This document shows positions 1 to 5,541 of a stretch of 7,253 nt of DNA, one piece after another. How positions within the stretch are numbered: position 1 is the stretch's first letter; each line of letters opens with the position of its first letter. A program made the position numbers and the translations under genes. Source of the stretch: Indioceanicola sp046045995 (GTDB lineage Bacteria > Pseudomonadota > Alphaproteobacteria > Azospirillales > Azospirillaceae); contig JBJOKR010000222.1 of assembly GCA_046045995.1 (NCBI GenBank), forward strand, positions 1 through 7,253. Direction: 5' to 3'. The notes under the pieces are model-generated. The model was given only the letters and a program-made list of their open reading frames with translations. It was not told the DNA's origin and did not search any database.

Positions 1-677
1 TCCGATCTCTGCAGAACCCGACCACCATCACCCTGTCCCCCGACCGGCGCCAGGCCCTGGTGGCGGTGGCGCGGCGGATCGGCCTGACGATCGTGGAGGA
101 TGATGTCTACGGTTTCCTGATGGAACGGCCCCCGACCACCCTGGCGGAGATCGGGCCGGATGTGACCGTCTATGTCACCAGTGTCTCCAAAAGCCTGTTC
201 CCCGGCCTGCGCACCGGGTTCATCATCCCGCCGGAACATCTGCTGGACCGGGTGGCGGCGATGCTGCGGGCGGTGATGCTCACCACCTCCCACCTGGGCG
301 CGGTGACGACGGCGGAGTTGATCGACAGCGGCGAGGGCGCCCGCATCGTCGCCCGCCGCCGGGCCGTGGTGGCGGAACGCCAGCGCCTGGCCCAGGCCCG
401 GCTCGGCCCCTTCCTTACCGCCTCCGACCGGGCGGTCACCCATCTGTGGCTGCCCCTGCCGGAACCCTGGCGGCGGGAGGCCTTCGCCCGGGAGCTGCTG
501 GACCGCGGCATCAAGGTCACCCCGGCCGACGCCTTCACCGTGGCCCGGGGCGACACGCCCCACGCGGTGCGGGTCTGCCTCTGCTCCGTGGATCGGGAGG
601 ACGTGCTGGACGGCGCGCTGAAGGTGGTGGCCGACCTGCTGCACCAGCCGGTGCCGGCGGAATCCGCGCTGGTCTGA
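1..677 (+). CDS. MocR-type PLP-dependent aminotransferase-fold protein, 3' part
   Basis: The frame is open from base 3 and ends at TGA 675-677, giving 224 visible residues; the true start lies left of the window. What is seen is the second half of a fold-type I aminotransferase domain: LQNPTT at 9-26 (substrate/PLP-site loop), IVEDDVYG at about 90-113 (Asp that pairs with the PLP pyridine nitrogen), and SVSKSLFPGLRTGF with the Schiff-base Lys codon at 189-191 and a following Arg. These spacings and the LQNPTT wording are typical of MocR/GntR regulators, in which a wHTH DNA-binding domain is fused to an aminotransferase-like effector domain. The wHTH part is not visible, so a free-standing class I aminotransferase cannot be excluded. 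The target genes and effector cannot be told from the sequence. It converges with the DUF3293 gene across a 24-bp gap with no obvious terminator hairpin. Confidence 0.8.
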   Translation, partial: RSLQNPTTITLSPDRRQALVAVARRIGLTIVEDDVYGFLMERPPTTLAEIGPDVTVYVTSVSKSLFPGLRTGFIIPPEHLLDRVAAMLRAVMLTTSHLGAVTTAELIDSGEGARIVARRRAVVAERQRLAQARLGPFLTASDRAVTHLWLPLPEPWRREAFARELLDRGIKVTPADAFTVARGDTPHAVRVCLCSVDREDVLDGALKVVADLLHQPVPAESALV

Positions 678-701
678 CCTACCAGCCTTGCAGCGACGCG
701 A

Positions 702-1133
702 TCAGCCCTGGGCCGACAGTTTGGTATAGAGCACCTGGGCCGGCTGGTCGAAGGCGGCCCAGAGGATGGCGTATTGGCCGAACATTTCCGCCAGGGCCAG
801 GGCATCGGCCGCCGGCAGGTCGAAGACGGCGAATCCCTTCTCCACCCAATCCCCCGATGGGGACCGCCCCTCATGGGGAAGCCAGCCCAGATCCTCCTCC
901 TCCAGCATGTCCTTCAGGCGCTTGGTGGCGGCGGTGTTCACGGCCTCCGCCAGTTTCTCGCTGCGGGGGTTCCAGGCGGTGATGCAGACAAGCTCCGCCG
1001 CCCCATGGGATTCCAGCAGACGGTCCAGATCGGGGTTCAGGCGGTTGGCCCGCACCTGCACCTCCCGCTTGCCGTCCCGGATGATGTACAGGGTCGCGTC
1101 ATAGGCGGCGCGCAGGGCGGCAAGGTCGGTCAT
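702..1133 (-). CDS. DUF3293 domain protein
   Basis: A 143-residue soluble protein with no signal peptide or membrane segment. It matches the DUF3293 pattern along its length: an N-terminal Tyr/Ala-rich helix (AAYDAT, residues 9-14), the core ITAWNPRSE (51-59), GDWVEKGFAVFDL (94-106) and FGQYAILWA near the C-terminus (118-126). The family has no established biochemical function that I know of. The ATG at 1131-1133 overlaps the thiD stop codon (ATGA), with a GGAG Shine-Dalgarno (complement of 1141-1144) 7 nt upstream inside the thiD 3' end. This supports both the start and translational coupling to thiD. The length is ordinary for the family and nothing looks truncated. A role linked to thiamine precursor metabolism would rest only on this coupling. 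Confidence 0.87.
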   Translation of the reverse strand: MTDLAALRAAYDATLYIIRDGKREVQVRANRLNPDLDRLLESHGAAELVCITAWNPRSEKLAEAVNTAATKRLKDMLEEEDLGWLPHEGRSPSGDWVEKGFAVFDLPAADALALAEMFGQYAILWAAFDQPAQVLYTKLSAQG

Positions 1134-1930
1134 GTGAAGGCTCCGACGGTGTGGGCGTGGTTCAGCGGGCCGTGGCCCCGGCCATAGCCGGGCGCTGTGC
1201 GGATCGCGATCTCCACATAGCGGCGGGCGCGGGCAACGGCATCCGCCACCGCCAGGCCCTGGGCAAGACCGGCGGCCACCGCGCTGGCCAGGGTGCAGCC
1301 GGTGCCGTGGGTATGGGGCGTATCGATCCTTTCGGAAACGAAACAGACCTCTCCCGCCCGGGTGATCAGCAGGTCTGTCACGGTCGCCCCGTCCAGATGC
1401 CCGCCCTTCATCAGCACCGCCGCCGCCCCCAGGGTCAGCAGCCGCTCCCCCGCCCGACGCATATCGTCCACCGATGCGATCTCAATCCCCGTCAGCACCG
1501 CCGCTTCCGGCGCATTGGGGGTCAGCACGGTCGCCAGCGGCAGCAGGGCGGCGATCACGGCCCCTGTCGCCCCCTCATCCAGCAGGCGATGGCCCCCCTT
1601 GGCGACCATGACGGGATCGACCACCAGGGGAATGCCGGGGGCACGGGCGGCCAAGGTCCCGGCCACCGCCTCGATCACCGGAACGGTGGCGAGCATGCCG
1701 GTCTTCACCGCATCGGCGCCCAGATCGGCCAGGCACAGCTCCATCTGCTGCACGATGAAGGGGACAGGCACCGGGTGGATGCCGTGGACCCCGGTCGTGT
1801 CCTGGGCGGTCAGGGCGGAGATGGCGGTCATGGCATAGCCGTTCAGGGCTGTCACCGCCTTGATATCCGCCTGGATCCCCGCCCCGCCGCCGGAATCGGA
1901 GCCTGCGACGATCAGAACGCGCCCCTTCAT
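1130..1930 (-). CDS. thiD: Hydroxymethylpyrimidine/phosphomethylpyrimidine kinase ThiD
   Basis: This 266-residue cytoplasmic ribokinase-fold enzyme phosphorylates HMP to HMP-P and then HMP-PP, the pyrimidine half of thiamine. Seen in order: IAGSDSGGGAGIQADIK (residues 8-24, substrate-binding loop), VKTGML (75-80), VVDPVM (103-108), LTPN (136-139), KGGH (175-178), the anion-hole and active-site HGTGCTLASA (208-217, with the Cys usual in this family) and the C-terminal GPLNH (254-258). The length is normal for stand-alone ThiD, with no fused ThiE or ThiN domain. ATG 1928-1930 lies 4 nt after the glmM stop, with an AGGGG Shine-Dalgarno (complement of 1940-1944) spaced 9 nt and placed inside glmM. 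The 3' end overlaps the DUF3293 start. Some relatives also act as pyridoxal kinase (PdxK-like), but the motifs fit ThiD best. No THI riboswitch is visible in front of it, as expected for an internal operon gene. Confidence 0.96.
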   Translation of the reverse strand: MKGRVLIVAGSDSGGGAGIQADIKAVTALNGYAMTAISALTAQDTTGVHGIHPVPVPFIVQQMELCLADLGADAVKTGMLATVPVIEAVAGTLAARAPGIPLVVDPVMVAKGGHRLLDEGATGAVIAALLPLATVLTPNAPEAAVLTGIEIASVDDMRRAGERLLTLGAAAVLMKGGHLDGATVTDLLITRAGEVCFVSERIDTPHTHGTGCTLASAVAAGLAQGLAVADAVARARRYVEIAIRTAPGYGRGHGPLNHAHTVGAFT

Positions 1931-1934
1931 GGCC

Positions 1935-3302
1935 CTACACCCCTGCCGCCGGGACGGTACCGGCCCGTTCCACCGCGGCGACGATATCGTCCACCACGCT
2001 GTGCACCAGGGTATCGTCCGGCCCTTCCGCCATCACGCGGATCAGGGGTTCGGTGCCGGATTTGCGGATCAACACCCGCCCCTCCCCATTCAGCCGCGCC
2101 TCACCCGCGCTGATGGCCCGGCGCACCTCTTCCGTCTCCAGCGGCTTTGTTCCGGCTACGAAACGGACATTCTTCAGAAGCTGGGGCAGTGGCTCGAAGA
2201 CTTTCAGCACCTCCGACGCCGGGCGCTCCCGCCCCTTCAGGCAGGCCAGCACCTGAAGGGCCGCCAGCAGCCCGTCGCCCGTGGTGGCGAAATCGGACAG
2301 GACCACATGGCCCGACTGCTCCCCGCCCACGTTGAAGCCGTGTTCGCGCATGTGTTCGACCACATAGCGGTCACCCACAGGCGTGCGCGCCAGGGTCAGG
2401 CCACGCCCGCGCAGCATCAGTTCCAGGCCCATATTGGACATGACGGTGGCGACGATGCCGCCCCCCTTCAGCAGGCCGCGCTCCGCCCAGCTTGTGCCGA
2501 TCAGACCCATGATCTGGTCCCCGTCGATCCGGGTCCCGTGCTCATCGGCCAGGAACAGGCGGTCGGCGTCGCCGTCAAGGGCGATCCCCAGATCGGCGCG
2601 ATGCTCCACCACCGCCGCCTGCATGGCGGCAGGGGCGGTGGCGCCGACCTTGTCATTGATGTTGAACCCGTCGGGCTTCACCCCGATGGGGATGACCTCC
2701 GCCCCCAGTTCCCACAGCACCCGCGGCGCCACCTTGTAGGCGGCACCATGGGCGCAATCGACGACGATGCGCGTGCCGTCCAGGCGCAGGCCCCGGGGGA
2801 AGGCGGATTTCACCTGCTCGATGTAGCGGCCGGACGCATCCTCCATCCGCTGGGCCCGCCCCAGGTGGCGGCTGTCGGCCAGGTCGGGGCCGAAGGGTTC
2901 GGCCATCCGCGCCTCGATCACCGCCTCCACCTCGTCGGACAGCTTGTACCCGTCCGGCCCGAACAATTTGATGCCATTGTCATGGAACGGATTGTGGGAG
3001 GCAGAGATCATCACCCCCAGATCCGCCCGCATGGACCGGGTCAGCATGGCCACGGCCGGTGTCGGCATGGGGCCGACCAGGATCACATCCATGCCCATGC
3101 TGGTGAACCCGGCCACAAGGGCCGGTTCCAGCATGTACCCGGACAGGCGGGTATCCTTGGCGATGACGACCGAATGGCGGTGGTCGCCCCGGCGGAACTG
3201 CAAGGCCGCGGCCATTGCGGCCTTCAAGGCGGTTTCCGCCGTCATCGGTTCGGTATTGGCCGTTCCCCGGATGCCGTCGGTGCCGAACAGTCTGCGCGCC
3301 AT
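1935..3302 (-). CDS. glmM: Phosphoglucosamine mutase GlmM
   Basis: This 455-residue enzyme interconverts glucosamine-6-phosphate and glucosamine-1-phosphate in the route to UDP-GlcNAc for peptidoglycan and LPS. It has the full four-domain alpha-D-phosphohexomutase layout: N-terminal RLFGTDGIRG (residues 4-13), catalytic phosphoserine loop GVMISASHNPFHDNG with Ser102 (96-110), metal-binding DGDADR (243-248), sugar-specificity GEQSGH (327-332) and the C-terminal phosphate-binding RKSGTEPLIR (413-422). The ISASHNP and GEQSGH versions point to GlmM rather than PgcA or ManB. The length is typical. ATG 3300-3302 has an AGGGA Shine-Dalgarno (complement of 3312-3316) spaced 9 nt. The next gene, thiD, starts 4 nt after its stop. 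The metal-binding Asp residues and active-site Ser are present, so the enzyme should be active once Ser102 is phosphorylated. Confidence 0.97.
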   Translation of the reverse strand: MARRLFGTDGIRGTANTEPMTAETALKAAMAAALQFRRGDHRHSVVIAKDTRLSGYMLEPALVAGFTSMGMDVILVGPMPTPAVAMLTRSMRADLGVMISASHNPFHDNGIKLFGPDGYKLSDEVEAVIEARMAEPFGPDLADSRHLGRAQRMEDASGRYIEQVKSAFPRGLRLDGTRIVVDCAHGAAYKVAPRVLWELGAEVIPIGVKPDGFNINDKVGATAPAAMQAAVVEHRADLGIALDGDADRLFLADEHGTRIDGDQIMGLIGTSWAERGLLKGGGIVATVMSNMGLELMLRGRGLTLARTPVGDRYVVEHMREHGFNVGGEQSGHVVLSDFATTGDGLLAALQVLACLKGRERPASEVLKVFEPLPQLLKNVRFVAGTKPLETEEVRRAISAGEARLNGEGRVLIRKSGTEPLIRVMAEGPDDTLVHSVVDDIVAAVERAGTVPAAGV

Positions 3303-3311
3303 CAGGTGAAA

Positions 3312-3316
3312 TCCCT
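3312..3316 (-). promoter_or_regulatory. Ribosome binding site of glmM
   Basis: The minus strand reads AGGGA here, 9 nt before the glmM ATG. It is the clearest Shine-Dalgarno in front of this gene and supports the chosen start. Confidence 0.55.
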
Positions 3317-3342
3317 GCTCAGGTCTCGGATGTTGCCGCCAT

Positions 3343-3370
3343 ATAACACGGGCGACGGCGGGGGCGGCAA
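3343..3370 (-). promoter_or_regulatory. Possible sigma-70-type promoter for glmM-thiD-DUF3293
   Basis: On the minus strand, TTGCCG (complement of 3365-3370) is followed after 16 nt by TGTTAT (complement of 3343-3348). Each box matches the sigma-70 consensus at 4 of 6 positions. The -10 box lies about 40 nt before the glmM ATG in an unusually A/T-rich patch (atataaca) for this GC-rich region. This would let glmM and the genes behind it be expressed separately from folP. The match is weak and is offered only as a candidate. Confidence 0.3.
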
Positions 3371-3383
3371 TGTCCCGATCCAG

Positions 3384-3425
3384 GCCTGCCCTGCGAAAGC
3401 CGCCGCTGCCGGGATCAGGGCAGGC
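3384..3425 (-). repeat. Perfect 10-bp inverted repeat just after the folP stop codon
   Basis: GCCTGCCCTG at 3384-3393 is exactly complementary to CAGGGCAGGC at 3416-3425, with a 22-nt loop. The outer arm directly abuts the folP stop codon (3426-3428). No T-run follows on the minus strand, so it is not a canonical intrinsic terminator. It may instead protect the folP 3' end from exonucleases, pause polymerase or act as a processing site. The rest of the folP-glmM spacer holds only the possible glmM promoter. Confidence 0.45.
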
Positions 3426-4547
3426 TCAGCGGCCGGCCAGCGCCGACCACACCGCCCGCGCCTGCACCGTTTCCGCCACGTCATGCACCCGGATGATCTG
3501 CGCCCCCTGGTCCAGGGCGGCCAGTCCTGCCGCCAGCGACCCGGGCAGCCGGTCCTTCGGCGCTTCCTCCCGCGACAGGGCGGCGATGAAGCGTTTGCGG
3601 CTGACCCCGACCAGAAGGGGGGCGGCCAGCCCGTGGAACAGGGCCAGATGGCGCAGGAGGTGCAGGTTATGCGCCACCGTCTTGCCGAAACCGATGCCGG
3701 GGTCGACCGCGATCTGTTCCCGGGCGATGCCGGCCGCCTCCGCCGCGGCGATGCGCTCGGCCAGATGGTCGAACACATCCAGGGCGGCATCTCGGTAGCG
3801 GGGATCGGTCTGCATGGTCTGCGGCTCCCCCTGCATATGCATCAGCACGACGGGGCAGCCGGCCTGCGCCACCACCGACAGGCTGTCCCCGTCACCGGAC
3901 AGGGCCGTCACATCGTTGACGATGCGGGCCCCGGCTTCCAGGGCTGCCGCCATCACCGGGGCATGGCGGGTATCTACGCTGACCACCGCCCCCTCCCCTG
4001 CCAGGGCCCGGATCACCGGCAACACCCGTGCCATCTCCTCCCCCACCGGGACCGGGGCGGCGCCGGGGCGGGTGCTCTCCCCGCCGATGTCCAAAATATC
4101 CGCGCCGGCCTGGATCAGGGCGCGGCCGTGAGCGATGGCGGCGTTCCCCGTCGCGAATTCCCCACCATCGGAAAAACTGTCCGGCGTGACATTCACGATC
4201 CCCATGATGAGCGGCCGGTCCAGATTCAGCCCGGCCCACAGGCGCTGGGGCTGGGCCAGGGCCGACAGGCGAAGCTTCACCTGCCAGCCCAGGGCCTCCG
4301 GCAGGGTCGCGGCCCAGTCCATCACGGTCTGGACCGGGGCCACGGCCCGCGCCGCCCCTTCGCTTCCGGTTGTGCCGCCGACCCGCACCGCCACCTCCAC
4401 CAGGGTGAAGGCCAGATGCCCCCCGGACAGGCGCACCGCCCCCTCCCCCCGGATGGCCGCGACCGCCGTCTCCCCCCGCAACAGACCGGCGGGGCGGAGA
4501 TACAGGTCACCGGGGCGGGACGGCAGCGGCAGGTCGGTCAGCAGCAT
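3426..4547 (-). CDS. folP: Dihydropteroate synthase FolP with N-terminal extension
   Basis: This enzyme condenses 6-hydroxymethyl-dihydropterin diphosphate with p-aminobenzoate to dihydropteroate (folate pathway, sulfonamide target). The TIM-barrel core runs from about residue 112 to 373: PLIMGIVNVTPDSFSDGG (112-129, diphosphate loop 1), DIGGESTRPGA (153-163, loop 2), VSVDTRHAPV (189-198), IVNDVTAL (209-216), VVLMHMQG (233-240), DPGIGFGKT (282-290, pterin site), GVSRKRF (314-320) and the terminal IRVHDV (352-357). Loop and active-site residues expected of the family are present. At 373 residues it is about 90 longer than E. coli FolP (282); the extra part is the N-terminal ~110 residues, a poorly conserved region with no recognised domain. 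I recall similar extensions in related Alphaproteobacteria. The ATG at 4545-4547 has only a weak GGA (complement of 4557-4559) as Shine-Dalgarno. It starts head to head with the ATPase gene. Confidence 0.95.
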   Translation of the reverse strand: MLLTDLPLPSRPGDLYLRPAGLLRGETAVAAIRGEGAVRLSGGHLAFTLVEVAVRVGGTTGSEGAARAVAPVQTVMDWAATLPEALGWQVKLRLSALAQPQRLWAGLNLDRPLIMGIVNVTPDSFSDGGEFATGNAAIAHGRALIQAGADILDIGGESTRPGAAPVPVGEEMARVLPVIRALAGEGAVVSVDTRHAPVMAAALEAGARIVNDVTALSGDGDSLSVVAQAGCPVVLMHMQGEPQTMQTDPRYRDAALDVFDHLAERIAAAEAAGIAREQIAVDPGIGFGKTVAHNLHLLRHLALFHGLAAPLLVGVSRKRFIAALSREEAPKDRLPGSLAAGLAALDQGAQIIRVHDVAETVQARAVWSALAGR

Positions 4548-5463
4548 GGGGGCATGTCCGGGCGGGCGGGGAAGGACGTCTTGGGGGGAAGCCTATCGTA
4601 GTCTCCACCGATGCCGGAAGCGGGCCCGTTGCCGCGGTCGGGCCGCCGGGCTAGGCTGCCGCCCTTCCTTACCCCCGGCCCCCCCGACCCCCCCCCGGCC
4701 CCCCCGCCCCCCCCCCCCCCTACAGCGCACGCTGTGGCTGGACCGCCCGCCGGCCGACCGGTCGACCTATCCCTTCACCCTGCCCTGGCTGCGGGATGGG
4801 TTCGCACTGGAATTCACCCGGCCGGTCACCGTCTTCGCCGGGGAAAACGGGTCGGGCAAATCCACCCTGCTGGAGGTGATGGCCCTGCATGCCGGGTTCG
4901 ACCTGACCGGGGGCAGCCGCGACCACTGGTATGACGAACCGGCGGCGGTGGATGTGAGGCCCCTGCTGGAGGCCATGCGGTTCAGCTGGTCGGCCAAGGT
5001 GTCGGACGGGTTCCTGCTGCGGGCGGAAAGCCTGTCCGGCCTGGCCGACCAGTTGGAGAAGAAGGACTGGCTGGACCGGTTCGGCGGGCGCAGCCTGCAT
5101 ACCCGCAGCCATGGCGAAGCGTTCATGGAGATTTTCGCCACCGTCGGCAAACGCCCCGGCATCTACCTGTTCGATGAGCCGGAGGCGGCGCTTTCCCCGA
5201 CCCGGCAGCTTGCCTTCCTACGCATCCTGCACGCCATGTCGCAGAGCCGGGCCTGCCAAGTGGTGATGGCGACCCACAGCCCCATCCTGATGGCCGTCCC
5301 CGGCGCCCAGGTGCTGTGGTTCGACGAGGACGGGATCGCAGAGCGGACCTGGACCGATACGCCCCATGCCCGGGTCTATCGCCGCTTCCTGAACGATCCG
5401 GACAGCTATCTGTCCGGTCTGCTGGATGATATCGGCCCGGATGATGTCCGCGACGGCGCCTGA
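4546..5463 (+). CDS. COG3910-like ABC/AAA-type ATPase; start uncertain, possible frameshift in poly-C
   Basis: The catalytic core, from about 4732 to TGA 5461-5463 (243 residues), is a predicted soluble ATPase: Walker A GENGSGKST (4840-4866), an ABC-signature-like SHGEAF (5107-5124), Walker B GIYLFDEPEAALS (5158-5196) and the H-switch THSPILMA (5272-5295), ending FLNDPDSYLSGLL. This is the layout of the short stand-alone SMC/ABC-like COG3910 ATPases, usually about 240-250 residues, whose cellular role is not established to my knowledge. The start is the problem. The conserved part begins just after a 14-C run, and as read the only in-frame ATG near it is 4546-4548, which overlaps the folP start codon and would add ~60 low-complexity residues. 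ATG 4611 is one nucleotide out of frame: deleting one C, or adding two, would join it to this core as ~283 residues. Neither ATG has a good Shine-Dalgarno. A CTG start at 4732 is also conceivable. The gene splits ftsH from folP. Confidence 0.8.
   Translation: MGACPGGRGRTSWGEAYRSLHRCRKRARCRGRAAGLGCRPSLPPAPPTPPRPPRPPPPLQRTLWLDRPPADRSTYPFTLPWLRDGFALEFTRPVTVFAGENGSGKSTLLEVMALHAGFDLTGGSRDHWYDEPAAVDVRPLLEAMRFSWSAKVSDGFLLRAESLSGLADQLEKKDWLDRFGGRSLHTRSHGEAFMEIFATVGKRPGIYLFDEPEAALSPTRQLAFLRILHAMSQSRACQVVMATHSPILMAVPGAQVLWFDEDGIAERTWTDTPHARVYRRFLNDPDSYLSGLLDDIGPDDVRDGA
4672..4720. repeat. C-rich low-complexity tract; G-quadruplex candidate on the minus strand
   Basis: Of 49 bases, 42 are C. There are five C-runs of 5, 7, 9, 7 and 14 bases (4672-4676, 4679-4685, 4688-4696, 4699-4705, 4707-4720), separated by only GG, GA, GG and G. 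On the minus strand this is five long G-runs with 1-2-nt loops, an extreme G-quadruplex pattern; the plus strand could form an i-motif. It lies between the divergent folP and ATPase genes, or inside the ATPase N-terminus depending on the start. Such a tract is also prone to replication slippage and to sequencing or assembly error. Confidence 0.8.
4677..4716. repeat. 20-bp tandem direct repeat (two copies, one mismatch)
   Basis: Bases 4677-4696 and 4697-4716 are the same 20-mer except for one position: A at 4687 is C at 4707. Both copies read GG, seven C, G, then A or C followed by nine C. The A-to-C change is what fuses the second copy's C-block with the following C bases into the 14-C run. 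Confidence 0.65.
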
Positions 5464-5478
5464 TCCGGCAGAACAAGG

Positions 5479-5511
5479 AAAAAGCCCCCGGAGGATGGCT
5501 CCGAGGGCTTT
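5479..5511 (-). terminator. Intrinsic terminator of ftsH, between convergent genes
   Basis: Arms 5481-5493 and 5499-5511 form a 13-position stem with a 5-nt loop (gatgg). On the plus-strand RNA, position 5488/5504 is a C/A mismatch. On the minus-strand RNA the same position is a G-U wobble, so the helix is unbroken, and it is followed by five U (complement of 5479-5483). Both points favour use by ftsH. The ATPase gene, ending 17 nt to the left, has only three T then CAAAA on its side and may be terminated less well. Confidence 0.82.
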
Positions 5512-5541
5512 CAAAAGGTCGGCTTCGGGGCAGGTCGCCGG

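Noticed and set aside
678..701. Terminator between the convergent MocR-like and DUF3293 genes
   Set aside because: No stem of useful length and no T-run can be found in the 24-bp gap.
170..874. Open frame of 234 codons on the minus strand over the MocR-like gene and the DUF3293 gene
   Set aside because: The Arg/Ser/Pro-rich translation has no motif and covers two better-supported genes in other frames.
1931..2000. Thiamine-pyrophosphate riboswitch before thiD
   Set aside because: thiD starts 4 nt after glmM, leaving no leader, and the THI-box motifs are not visible on the minus strand there.
1151..2113. Open frame of 320 codons on the plus strand opposite thiD
   Set aside because: It is antisense to thiD, low in hydrophobic residues and without a recognisable domain.
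4581..4599. TTGGGG followed by TATCGT as a promoter for the ATPase gene
   Set aside because: The spacing is only 7 nt, far from the 16-18 nt needed.
1860..4601. Very long open frame (about 913 codons) on the plus strand across glmM and folP
   Set aside because: It lies antisense to two unmistakable enzymes. Its translation is rich in His, Gln, Gly, Arg and Pro with no domain, as expected for a GC-rich shadow frame where stops are rare.
4611..4934. 107-codon open frame starting at the local ATG as an independent small gene
   Set aside because: Past the C tract it is simply an out-of-frame reading of the ATPase core; it makes more sense as the displaced start of that gene.
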